From the NCBI GenBank assembly GCA_900765185.1, contig CAAFQT010000239.1:1-20820 (forward strand): 20,820 bases of DNA. Direction: 5' to 3'. Source of the stretch: an uncultured Collinsella sp. GTDB lineage: Bacteria; Actinomycetota; Coriobacteriia; Coriobacteriales; Coriobacteriaceae. The notes beneath the pieces are model-generated. The model did no database searches. It saw nothing but the letters and a program-made list of their open reading frames with translations, and was not told where the DNA came from. Positions 1 through 6,690 of the stretch are shown here, piece after piece. The position numbers and the translations under genes were made by a program. The stretch's first letter is position 1. Each line of letters begins with the position of its first letter.

Positions 1-1277
1 CCAATGTCCGCCAGCGGCAGCGCATCGAACGGCAGCCACGCACCCGCAAAGAACGCGTCTCGAACCGAGGTAATCACGCTCTGCACCGCGACAACGCCGC
101 CGACCCAAACCCACACCTGCGGATGCGCGTCGCAAAAACCGTGCACCAGGCCCATAAGCACCAGCACGATGGCAACGGGATACAAGGCGTTGAGCATGGG
201 CACCGAGAACATAAGGATCACGTCGAGGCCCACGTTGGAGAGTACGCACGAAAACGCCGCGAACACAAAGGCGAGAATCGCGAAGGGGCGGCGCATGGCC
301 TCCTCGGAGGCCTCCGCTCCCCCCTCGATCACATACGTCTCGCAGAAGTAACGCGAGCAGCAGCTGATGAGGCCGATGCACACGTTCATGCAGGCGAGGA
401 AGAAAATCGCAAATACCACAACCGTGCCGGCAAGGCCAAAGTGCATGGAGGCCGAACGAGCAAGAATTGCAGCGCCGTTGGTGGCGTCGGGCATCACGGT
501 GCCGAGCTGCATACCGGCAAGCGCTAGGCCGCAGTAGATGATGGCCATGAGCACGCCGGCGATCACACCGGAACGCGAAATCTCGAAGGCCACGCGTTTG
601 TCATTGGTAACACCCAACTCGTGGATGGTCTCGGCGATGATGATGCCGAAGGCGAGCGACGCAAGCAGGTCCATGGTCTGGTAGCCGGTCAAGAAGCCCT
701 GCACGGCAGCACCGGCATCATAGGGAGCTTGCGGGGCGGCAGCCGGTCCCAGCGGCGAGATCACGGCGGCACCCACGACCAGCACGATGAGCGCAATGAG
801 CGCGGGGCCCGTAATGCGCCCGAGCACGCGCGTGATAACGCCCGGACGCAGCGTGAGCGCAAACGCGACGACAAAGAAGCCAACGGCAAACACCAGGCGA
901 GCCGTGCCGAGCGAAACGCCCTCGGGCAGTAGCGGCACCAGCATCTCGAAGGCCGTAGAGCTTGTGCGCGGAATGGCCAGGCACGGGCCGATGGCCAGAT
1001 ACACCGCCGCAACGAAGAATTCGCCAAACTTAGGATGCACGCGCCCAGCCAGCTCGCGGGCCGTGCCGGCGAGCGCGACGGCGATAAATCCCATAACAGG
1101 CAGACCGATAGCGGCAATCAAAAAGCCGATCATGGCAAGCGGCGTGGCCGTGCCGGCCTGAAGTGCCAGCAATGGCGGAATGATGAGGTTACCGGCGCCA
1201 AAGAGCATCGAGAACAGCGCAATGCCGACGGTAACGACATGGTCGGAGCGCAGACCGCGCGGTGCGGATGAGGCCAT
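1..1277 (-). CDS. brnQ: BrnQ-type branched-chain amino acid:cation symporter (3' end off window)
   Basis: Read on the minus strand, an open frame runs from ATG at 1277 to the window edge, giving about 425 residues without a stop; BrnQ proteins are usually near 440, so only the last few residues are missing. The N-terminus carries the family motif LFSMLFGAGNLIIPP (about residues 22-36), and the rest is a series of hydrophobic helices typical of the LIVCS family. Such proteins import Leu, Ile and Val with Na+ or H+ across the cytoplasmic membrane. The start is supported by an AAAGG ribosome-binding site about 8 nt upstream. The gene lies just after the terminator that ends the selenium cluster, so it is probably expressed separately or by readthrough. 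Family assignment is firm; the exact substrate is inferred. Confidence 0.93.
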   Translation of the reverse strand, partial: MASSAPRGLRSDHVVTVGIALFSMLFGAGNLIIPPLLALQAGTATPLAMIGFLIAAIGLPVMGFIAVALAGTARELAGRVHPKFGEFFVAAVYLAIGPCLAIPRTSSTAFEMLVPLLPEGVSLGTARLVFAVGFFVVAFALTLRPGVITRVLGRITGPALIALIVLVVGAAVISPLGPAAAPQAPYDAGAAVQGFLTGYQTMDLLASLAFGIIIAETIHELGVTNDKRVAFEISRSGVIAGVLMAIIYCGLALAGMQLGTVMPDATNGAAILARSASMHFGLAGTVVVFAIFFLACMNVCIGLISCCSRYFCETYVIEGGAEASEEAMRRPFAILAFVFAAFSCVLSNVGLDVILMFSVPMLNALYPVAIVLVLMGLVHGFCDAHPQVWVWVGGVVAVQSVITSVRDAFFAGAWLPFDALPLADI

Positions 1278-1296
1278 AGGCACACCTTTCGGGTCG

Positions 1297-1330
1297 AAAC
1301 AAAAACGGGACGGGCAAAAGACCCGTCCCG
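1297..1330 (-). terminator. Intrinsic terminator of the selenium/double-cubane cluster
   Basis: A perfect 9-bp inverted repeat (cgggacggg at 1306-1314, cccgtcccg at 1322-1330) with a 7-nt loop is followed, in minus-strand sense, by TTTTTGTTT. It lies 14 nt after the stop of the cysteine desulfurase and about 20 nt before the brnQ start, so it should end the long operon. Confidence 0.9.
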
Positions 1331-1332
1331 CA

Positions 1333-1338
1333 AGTATA
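1333..1338 (-). promoter_or_regulatory. Candidate -10 box for brnQ (TATACT)
   Basis: In minus-strand sense TATACT (5 of 6 consensus bases) lies just upstream of the terminator hairpin. A transcript starting about 7 nt downstream would begin inside the 5' arm and so escape termination. No good -35 box is seen at 16-18 nt, so this is tentative. Confidence 0.3.
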
Positions 1339-1344
1339 TACGCT

Positions 1345-2484
1345 CTAGCAGGCTAAATCGCGCAAAGCGTCAATCGCAGTGTCGACTTCCTCGTCCGTGT
1401 TGAAATACCCAAACGAGAAGCGAACGACACCCTGGCGCTCGGTCCCGAGCGCGCGGTGCATGAGCGGAGCGCAATGGGCGCCGGGGCGCGTCGCAATCCC
1501 CCACCCTTGCATGAGCGCGTCCGAGATCTCGGCAGAGTCGATATCACCCACGTTGAGTGAGACGATCGCCGAGCGCACGGGCTGGTCAAACGCACCGTAG
1601 AGCTTAATCCCCGGAATCTCGCGCACGCCAGCGAGAAAGCGATCCGCCAGTGCTCGCTCATGCGCCGCGATCGCCTCGACCCCGCCTTGCGCCTCGATAA
1701 AGTCGAGACCGGCAGATAGTCCCGCGATGCCGTGACCGTTGAGCGTGCCCGCCTCAAGTCGCGTGGGCCACTCAAGCGGCTGCAGCGCATCGAAGCTGTG
1801 CACGCCCGTGCCGCCCATGGCCCACGGAGCCACGTCAATGCCCTCCGCCACGGCCAGGCCGCCGGTCCCCTGCGGACCCATGAGCCCCTTATGGCCGGTA
1901 AAGCACACTATGTCGAGGCCCATGGTCTGCATATCAACACGCGCCGTACCGGCAGACTGCGAGGCATCGACGATCACAAGCGCACCTGCCGCATGGGCCA
2001 TGGCCGCTACGCGCGCAATGTCGACCGCGTTGCCGGTCACGTTGGAGGCATGCGTCACCACCACGGCACGCGTACCCGGCGTGACCAACTGCTCGAGTTC
2101 GTCGTAGTCGAGCACACCGTTTACGTCACAGCCCGCATGCTCAACGGTCACGCCCCGCTCCGCTGCCAGGCGGTTGAGCGGACGCAGCACGGAGTTATGT
2201 TCGAGCACCGTCGTGACCACGCGGTCGCCGGGGCGCACCACGCCACAGATGGCGGTGTTGAGCGCCGCCGTAGAGTTGGGCGTAAAGCACACATGGTCCG
2301 CCCTCGGGCAACCTAAAAGGCGCGCGAGTTTGGCACGGCAACCGTGAATCGTACGAGCGGCATCGAGGGCACCCGACGTGGCGCCGCGCCCGGCATTGCC
2401 GAGCGAGCACATCGCCTGCGTCACGGCATCGATGACCGTCTGCGGCTTGTGCATGGTCGTCGCCGCGTTATCCAGGTAGATCAT
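1345..2484 (-). CDS. Cysteine desulfurase-like PLP enzyme of the selenium cluster
   Basis: A 379-residue class V aminotransferase-fold enzyme. It starts MIYLDNAATT, has the PLP-binding FTGHKG motif with Lys199, cofactor Asp173/Gln176 and His96, and the RPGAHCAP motif with catalytic Cys338. It therefore has the parts needed to remove sulfur from cysteine (or selenium from selenocysteine) as a Cys338 persulfide or perselenide. It resembles the desulfurase subfamily that travels with selD, yedF and DUF3343 genes rather than housekeeping IscS. The chosen ATG at 2484 overlaps the stop of the DUF3343 gene in an ATGA overlap and is preceded by GGGAGG, so translation is likely coupled. It is the last gene before the terminator. 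The protein ends in Cys379, which could be functional or incidental. The role in selenium mobilisation is inferred from family and context. Confidence 0.92.
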   Translation of the reverse strand: MIYLDNAATTMHKPQTVIDAVTQAMCSLGNAGRGATSGALDAARTIHGCRAKLARLLGCPRADHVCFTPNSTAALNTAICGVVRPGDRVVTTVLEHNSVLRPLNRLAAERGVTVEHAGCDVNGVLDYDELEQLVTPGTRAVVVTHASNVTGNAVDIARVAAMAHAAGALVIVDASQSAGTARVDMQTMGLDIVCFTGHKGLMGPQGTGGLAVAEGIDVAPWAMGGTGVHSFDALQPLEWPTRLEAGTLNGHGIAGLSAGLDFIEAQGGVEAIAAHERALADRFLAGVREIPGIKLYGAFDQPVRSAIVSLNVGDIDSAEISDALMQGWGIATRPGAHCAPLMHRALGTERQGVVRFSFGYFNTDEEVDTAIDALRDLAC

Positions 2485-2732
2485 CGCACGACCTCCCACA
2501 TATCAATCACGGTATAGCCCTCGGTGGGAACGCCCGCCGCGGCGAGTTCGCCGCGCAGCAGTTCCTCATCGGCAGGCAAGGCCTTCCACGCCAGACCGCA
2601 GCCGGCAGCGACCTCCCCGGGCACGGGAATCGTTCGCCCGGGAAGGCCGCGCTCGATGCACAGGGACTCACAACCCATGGCGGCCGCCGTGGTGGGAAAC
2701 GTGATGACAAGCGCCGGGCGCTTCTCCCTCAT
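2481..2732 (-). CDS. DUF3343 putative Se/S carrier protein
   Basis: An 83-residue protein starting MREKRPALVITF. It has the small beta-alpha-beta look and cysteines of the DUF3343 family (Pfam: putative Se/S carrier-like): Cys21, Cys25 and Cys45 in a GCG turn. The family is known to sit beside yedF, selD and a dedicated cysteine desulfurase, and it has been proposed, not proven, to carry activated sulfur or selenium. The ATG at 2732 is preceded by GGAGG; a TTG five codons upstream would place the ribosome site inside the gene and is less likely. The stop overlaps the desulfurase start by 4 bp, and 19 nt separate it from yedF. These spacings suggest a tightly coupled donor-carrier set. Confidence 0.88.
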   Translation of the reverse strand: MREKRPALVITFPTTAAAMGCESLCIERGLPGRTIPVPGEVAAGCGLAWKALPADEELLRGELAAAGVPTEGYTVIDMWEVVR

Positions 2733-2751
2733 GGCACCTCCAACCAATACG

Positions 2752-3378
2752 CTACGGGCGCACGACGCGCACGGCCTGCTCCATCTTCTCCACGATCACG
2801 TACATGTTGGTGACCTCGCCCACCGCGAGCTGGTCCTTAATGCCAAAGTGACCGAGGCAGGTGCCGCAGGTAAGGATCTCGACGCCCTGCTCGGCCAGAT
2901 CCTTCAGGTCATCGAGCACCGGCGAGCCCTCGACGGTGAGCTTGGCGCCGCCGTTGTAAAACAGCATGGTCGCGGGCAGCTCCTCCTGCTGCGTCACAGC
3001 AAAAATAAACGCCTTCATGAGCTTGTGGCCCAGCTCGTCGTCTCCGCGGCCCATGCAGTCGGTGTAGACGGAAATGACGAGCTTGCCCTTGCCGGCGCTG
3101 GCGTCGCAGAAAGCAGCGCCGTCCTGCTCGGGGTCCGCAACGGCCACGGCACCAGAGGTCGCCACGGTCACGTGCCACTCGGCGTCAGAAACCTTCTCGA
3201 CCAAGGCCGTGCAGCCCTTCTCCTGCGCCATCTTGGAGATGTTCTTGACGGCGGTCTCGTTATCGACCGAGGTCACGACTGTGCCCTCGCCATCGAGCTG
3301 CTTCAGGGCTTTGAGCGTCTTGACGACGGGCAGCGGGCAGGCATCGCCCATGGCATTGACTTCAATTTTGGTAGACAT
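2752..3378 (-). CDS. yedF: Selenium metabolism protein YedF (TusA-like plus DsrE-like domains)
   Basis: A 208-residue two-domain protein. Residues 1-75 are TusA/SirA-like with the CPLP motif (Cys14), the usual persulfide-carrying cysteine. Residues from about 98 to the end are DsrE-like, with the family signature CGTCLGHF at Cys171/Cys174. This architecture matches the selenium-metabolism YedF family found with selD. It probably passes sulfur or selenium between the desulfurase and an acceptor in the cytoplasm; the exact reaction is not settled. The frame continues upstream of the ATG, but the start at 3378 is chosen because the TusA domain begins there and an AAAGGA site precedes it. A stem-loop lies in the 59-nt gap after selD. 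Confidence 0.92.
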   Translation of the reverse strand: MSTKIEVNAMGDACPLPVVKTLKALKQLDGEGTVVTSVDNETAVKNISKMAQEKGCTALVEKVSDAEWHVTVATSGAVAVADPEQDGAAFCDASAGKGKLVISVYTDCMGRGDDELGHKLMKAFIFAVTQQEELPATMLFYNGGAKLTVEGSPVLDDLKDLAEQGVEILTCGTCLGHFGIKDQLAVGEVTNMYVIVEKMEQAVRVVRP

Positions 3379-3397
3379 AGTTTTTCCTTTCAAAAGG

Positions 3398-3421
3398 GAC
3401 CGCCCAGAACAGTAGGCGGTC
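3398..3421 (-). other. Stem-loop between selD and yedF
   Basis: A perfect 7-bp inverted repeat (gaccgcc at 3398-3404, ggcggtc at 3415-3421) with a 10-nt loop lies in the 59-nt gap. In minus sense it is followed by CCTTTTG, too short a U-run for a strong terminator. It could attenuate transcription or mark an mRNA processing site. Confidence 0.5.
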
Positions 3422-3437
3422 GCATAAACGGTTTTCC

Positions 3438-4487
3438 TTAATGCACAACGCGAACGGCAGGACCGCCCGGCACCGGCTCGCACACGCGGCCGATCGTAGC
3501 GGCAACGCGCCCCTCGGCATGTAAACGACGCGCAAGCTCATCCGCATCCGCCGCGGGCGCCGCAATAAGCAAACCACCCGAGGTCTGCGGATCGTACAGC
3601 GCGTCGAGCATGCCCGGCTCAAGGTCCTCGTCGGCAGCCACGCGCGGGTCAAAGAAGTCCTGGTTGCGGTAGGCACCGGCAGGAATAATGCCCAGACGCG
3701 CCATATCGAGCACCTGGTCAAAGAGCGGCACCGCCCCCGACGCAAGTTCAATCTGCACGCCCGAGCCCTCGGCCATCTCACACGCGTGCCCGATCAGGCC
3801 AAAGCCCGTAATGTCGGTGCAGCCGTGAAGTTCGAGCCCCTCGGCCAGACGAATCGGCGCCTCGTTGAGAATGCGCATCGAGTCAAACATGGCCGCGGCC
3901 TCGTCCTGCTCGATGAGCTCGCCCTTAATGGCCGTGGTGATAATGCCCGAGCCGATCGCCTTGGTCAGCAGCAGAACATCGCCCACGCGTGCGCCGCTGT
4001 TGGCGAGCATGCGGTCGAGCGCGACAAAGCCGCTCACAGACAGGCCATACTTGGGCTCGTCGTCGTTGATGGTATGGCCGCCCGCGATAGAGCAACCGGC
4101 CTCGACGCACTTGTCGGCGCCACCCGCCAGAATCTGGCCGGCGACCTCGACGCCCAGGCAGCTCGGAATGCACAGCAGGTTCATGGCATGGCTCGGCCGC
4201 CCGCCCATGGCGTAGATGTCCGACAGCGAGTTGGCCGCAGCGATCTGGCCAAACAGATACGGGTCGTCGACCATCGGCGGGAAGAAGTCGATGGACTGAA
4301 CGAGGCCTAAGTTATCGCCAACACGGAAGACACTCGCATCGTCGGAGGTATCGAACCCCACGAGCAGATTGTCGTTGGGCACATTTGGCAAGTCGCCCAG
4401 GACCTGGGCGAGGGCTCCGGGAGCCAACTTAGCGGCTCAACCGCTCGCGGCCGTCATAGACGTGAGCTTAATCTGATCGTCAGCCAT
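3438..4487 (-). CDS. selD: Selenide, water dikinase SelD containing selenocysteine (UGA at codon 17)
   Basis: SelD makes selenophosphate from selenide and ATP in the cytoplasm, the selenium donor for Sec-tRNA, 2-selenouridine and labile selenium cofactors. The true start is ATG at 4487 with a GGAGG site upstream. The frame reads KLTSMTAASG then an in-frame TGA (4437-4439, codon 17) then AAKLAPGALAQV. Residue 17 is exactly where E. coli SelD has its catalytic Cys17, and the conserved Lys20 follows, so the UGA is read as selenocysteine. Total length is 349 residues, matching the family. The downstream segment has the expected GGHTINDDEPKYGL and glycine-rich ATP-binding motifs. An automatic call starting at the TTG at 4427 would lose the first 20 codons, including the UGA and Lys20. 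The gene lies between the activase and yedF. The cell must have SelA or SelB-type Sec machinery elsewhere. Confidence 0.96.
4413..4439 (-). promoter_or_regulatory. Sec UGA codon and candidate bacterial SECIS hairpin of selD
   Basis: The TGA occupies 4437-4439. Starting 12 nt downstream is a hairpin with a 5-bp stem GGCTC/GAGCC and a CCG loop at nt 17-19 after the UGA. That is the distance at which bacterial SECIS apical loops present a G to SelB. A second short hairpin (GCCCAG/CTGGGC) follows at 4395-4409. The fold was judged by eye. Confidence 0.65.
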
Positions 4488-4557
4488 CGATACCTCCTCT
4501 CATCGGTCAATCATTTTCTCCCAGTATACGCATGAATGCGAGCCTGCGGCGGATGCA

Positions 4558-5322
4558 TTAATTGAGCGCCTGTGCGCGAATCGCCGCACCGATCGCTCCG
4601 GCAAAGCGAGCCTGGGGCGAGGTGGTCACCGGCGACCCCAGTAGCTCGCCCAACCGCTCCACCACGAAGGCGTTCTCACACAAACCGCCGGTCAGATAGT
4701 ACGGGGAGCCCGCGGCCTGCCCGGCCATGGTCGCCACGCGCGAGACCACGCTGTCGATCACGCCACGCGCAATGTTCTCGCGCGGCTCACCGCGGCCGAT
4801 CAAGCTTATGACCTCGCTTTCGGCGAACACCGTGCACATGCTGCTGATCTTGGTCGGCTTGCCGGAACGTGCCAGGTCGGCCATCTGCTGCTGGGTAATG
4901 CCCAGGCGGTCGGCCATAATCTCCAGAAAGCGCCCCGTGCCGGCGGCGCACTTGTCGTTCATGGCAAACTTGGCCACGCGGCCGCCCTTGAGTTGGATGA
5001 CCTTGGTATCCTGGCCGCCCACGTCGATCACCGTGCCCTGCTCGCCAAACAGGCGGACCGCACCGACACCATGGCAGGTGATCTCGGTCACCACTTTGTT
5101 GGCATAGGGCACCGCGACACGGCCGTAGCCAGTCGCGACCACGCGAATATCGTCGCCCGTCACGTCATAGCCGGCTGCGGCGAGCTCACCGCGTAGGCGC
5201 TCGGCCGCATCGACCGACGAATACCCCGTCGGCATGACGCAGGTCAACGCAATGGCGCTGTCCGTCTCCAACACCGCAGCCTTCGCGGCCGTCGAGCCTA
5301 TGTCGATACCAATGCCAACCAC
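4558..5322 (-). CDS. HgdC/YjiL-type ATP-dependent activase (reductase of double-cubane proteins)
   Basis: A 254-residue ASKHA-fold ATPase starting MVGIGIDIGSTAAKAA (phosphate-1 motif). It contains NDKCAAGTGRFLE with Cys125 and SSMCTVFAESE with Cys163, the two cysteines that bridge a [4Fe-4S] cluster across the HgdC homodimer. A VIDVGGQDTK segment adds a second nucleotide-binding motif. Family members hydrolyse ATP to push low-potential electrons into HgdB-type dehydratases or double-cubane proteins. The start is GTG at 5322 with GGAGG about 5 nt upstream; no in-frame ATG lies nearby. It is the only activase next to two HgdB-like paralogs, so it may serve both. E. coli yjiM/yjiL is a similar partner pair. 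The substrate of the system is unknown. Confidence 0.92.
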   Translation of the reverse strand: MVGIGIDIGSTAAKAAVLETDSAIALTCVMPTGYSSVDAAERLRGELAAAGYDVTGDDIRVVATGYGRVAVPYANKVVTEITCHGVGAVRLFGEQGTVIDVGGQDTKVIQLKGGRVAKFAMNDKCAAGTGRFLEIMADRLGITQQQMADLARSGKPTKISSMCTVFAESEVISLIGRGEPRENIARGVIDSVVSRVATMAGQAAGSPYYLTGGLCENAFVVERLGELLGSPVTTSPQARFAGAIGAAIRAQALN

Positions 5323-5336
5323 GGCATCCTCCTTCT

Positions 5337-5367
5337 ATGCGGCAAAGCAGCTATCCCTTTGCCGCAT
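5337..5367 (-). other. Perfect intercistronic stem-loop between the double-cubane gene and its activase
   Basis: An 11-bp perfect inverted repeat (atgcggcaaag at 5337-5347, ctttgccgcat at 5357-5367) with a 9-nt loop fills most of the 50-nt gap. It begins 5 nt after the upstream stop and ends a few nt before the activase ribosome-binding site. There is no U-tract, so it is not a standard terminator. It is a candidate processing, stability or translation-tuning element that sets enzyme-to-activase ratio. Confidence 0.7.
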
Positions 5368-5372
5368 TTGTC

Positions 5373-6536
5373 CTATAGGGTTTCGATGAAGGCGGCGATG
5401 CGCGTCTCGATCTGACCCATGTCGCCGTTGCTGTAGTCGGTCTCGATCTTCATATACGGAATACCCGCACCCTCGACAACCTCCTGCATTCGCGCACTCT
5501 CCACGTTAAAGGTGTGGCAGGTCTGCAGCACGCTCTCCACCACGCCATCGACGTGGTACTTCTCGCACATGGCCAGCGTGTTTTCCATACGACCGTCGTT
5601 GGGCGTCATGACCGAGCAGTTGATATCCAGGTAGCGGTCGGCGATGGCGCGCAGGATGTCGGGAGCCTCCGGGTCGATCATCATGGCCGCCGTGCGCTCG
5701 CCCGAGCAGTCGTCCATGCACACGACCACACCGCCGTTGGACTCGATGGTGCGACCGATCTTGTTGATCACGCCGCCCACCGGGCAGCCGGTGATCAGAA
5801 TGCGCTTGGCATCCGCCGCGACCGGGCGCTCGCCCGCGTCGTAGGCCTCGCGCAGCTTGGCGACCTTTTGCTCCAGCTGCTGCGTATAGGCCTCGATGTC
5901 GAAGCTGAACGTACCGGCAAACATGGTGCTCATCAAGTCGACGCCGCTCATGGCCGCCGGCTGGTTAGCCTGCAGTGCAAACATCTCGAGCTGGGCCGCA
6001 CGCAAGCGGTTGCGGCGACGGACGGCAGCGCGCAGGTCATCGTCGGTAATCGTGATGCCGTAGAAGCCCTCGAGCTCCTCCTTGAGCAGGCGGCACTCCT
6101 CGTACCAGCCTTCACGTTCGTAGGCACGATCGCGACCCTGCGGAAGATGCAGAATGTGCGTGCGCTTGAGCTCGTTGAGTAGCTCGTACATCTTCTTCTT
6201 GCCGTCGCAGGTGGTCTCGCCGATGATCATGTCGCTAAAGTACGTAAACGGGCACTTTTGCGAATAGGCAAAGCCGTACGTCGACTTGATGAGCGGGCAC
6301 AGGTTTGCCGGCAGCACCTTCTCGGCCTCGGGAATCACCTCATCGGACGTACCGCACAGAGCCACGCTCGCAGCCCCCGCGGCATCGATAATCTCGAGCG
6401 GCGTATAGCTGCACAAAAAGCCGACCAGGCGATTACCCGCCTGCTTATAATCCTTGACGCGAATAAACGCCGCCTTGCGTTGCTCGTTGAACTCCTCAAA
6501 CGTGCGCGGCAACGGCTGTTCAATATTTTCCGACAT
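5373..6536 (-). CDS. Double-cubane cluster protein / HgdB-like, paralog 1 (YjiM-type)
   Basis: A 387-residue member of the 2-hydroxyacyl-CoA dehydratase subunit B-like family. It closely follows the YjiM/double-cubane pattern: FLCSYTPLEI (Cys42), NLCPLIKS (Cys80), KCPFTYFSD (Cys95), IIGETTCDGKKKMYE (Cys110), then MDDCSGE and LQTCHTFNVES further on. These cysteines are the expected iron-sulfur ligands. Known relatives reduce small molecules using electrons from an ATP-driven activase; the physiological substrate is not known for most. A frame extends upstream, but the ATG at 6536 (MSENIEQPLP) has an AAGGAG site and begins the conserved domain. The activase follows after a 50-nt gap with a hairpin. 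It lacks the partner alpha subunit expected for a true dehydratase, and no CoA-transferase is nearby, so a fermentative dehydratase role is less likely. Confidence 0.9.
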   Translation of the reverse strand: MSENIEQPLPRTFEEFNEQRKAAFIRVKDYKQAGNRLVGFLCSYTPLEIIDAAGAASVALCGTSDEVIPEAEKVLPANLCPLIKSTYGFAYSQKCPFTYFSDMIIGETTCDGKKKMYELLNELKRTHILHLPQGRDRAYEREGWYEECRLLKEELEGFYGITITDDDLRAAVRRRNRLRAAQLEMFALQANQPAAMSGVDLMSTMFAGTFSFDIEAYTQQLEQKVAKLREAYDAGERPVAADAKRILITGCPVGGVINKIGRTIESNGGVVVCMDDCSGERTAAMMIDPEAPDILRAIADRYLDINCSVMTPNDGRMENTLAMCEKYHVDGVVESVLQTCHTFNVESARMQEVVEGAGIPYMKIETDYSNGDMGQIETRIAAFIETL

Positions 6537-6573
6537 ATAACTCCTTAACAAACCTTTTAACCAACCAAGGGGA

Positions 6574-6675
6574 CGGCTTTCCCAGGTGCCCGAGGTTGCC
6601 GTGAAAGAGACGCGCCGCGTACTTTGGCACGCAAGCGACGGTTTGAACGGCAAGATCGGGTGCCTGGAGAAGCCG
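6574..6675 (+). other. Long nested imperfect inverted repeat, possible structured RNA or repeat element
   Basis: The 154-nt gap between the two paralogs holds a stem whose arms are 6574-6602 and 6647-6675: CGGCTT/AAGCCG, CCAGG/CCTGG, five pairs at 6589-6593 with 6656-6660, and TTGCCGT/ACGGCAA, enclosing a 44-nt apical region. Read as plus-strand RNA, three of the non-Watson-Crick positions are G-U wobbles (6580/6669, 6587/6662, 6588/6661). Read as minus-strand RNA those become A-C mismatches and only one wobble appears. The orientation is therefore inferred to be plus, opposite to the operon. I recognise no known riboswitch or insertion sequence. Confidence 0.5.
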
Positions 6676-6690
6676 CCGGGACGGATAGTC

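Noticed and set aside
4437..4439. In-frame TGA in selD as a nonsense mutation
   Set aside because: The stop falls exactly on the catalytic Cys/Sec position, flanking residues are conserved, and a SECIS-like hairpin follows, so selenocysteine is the better reading.
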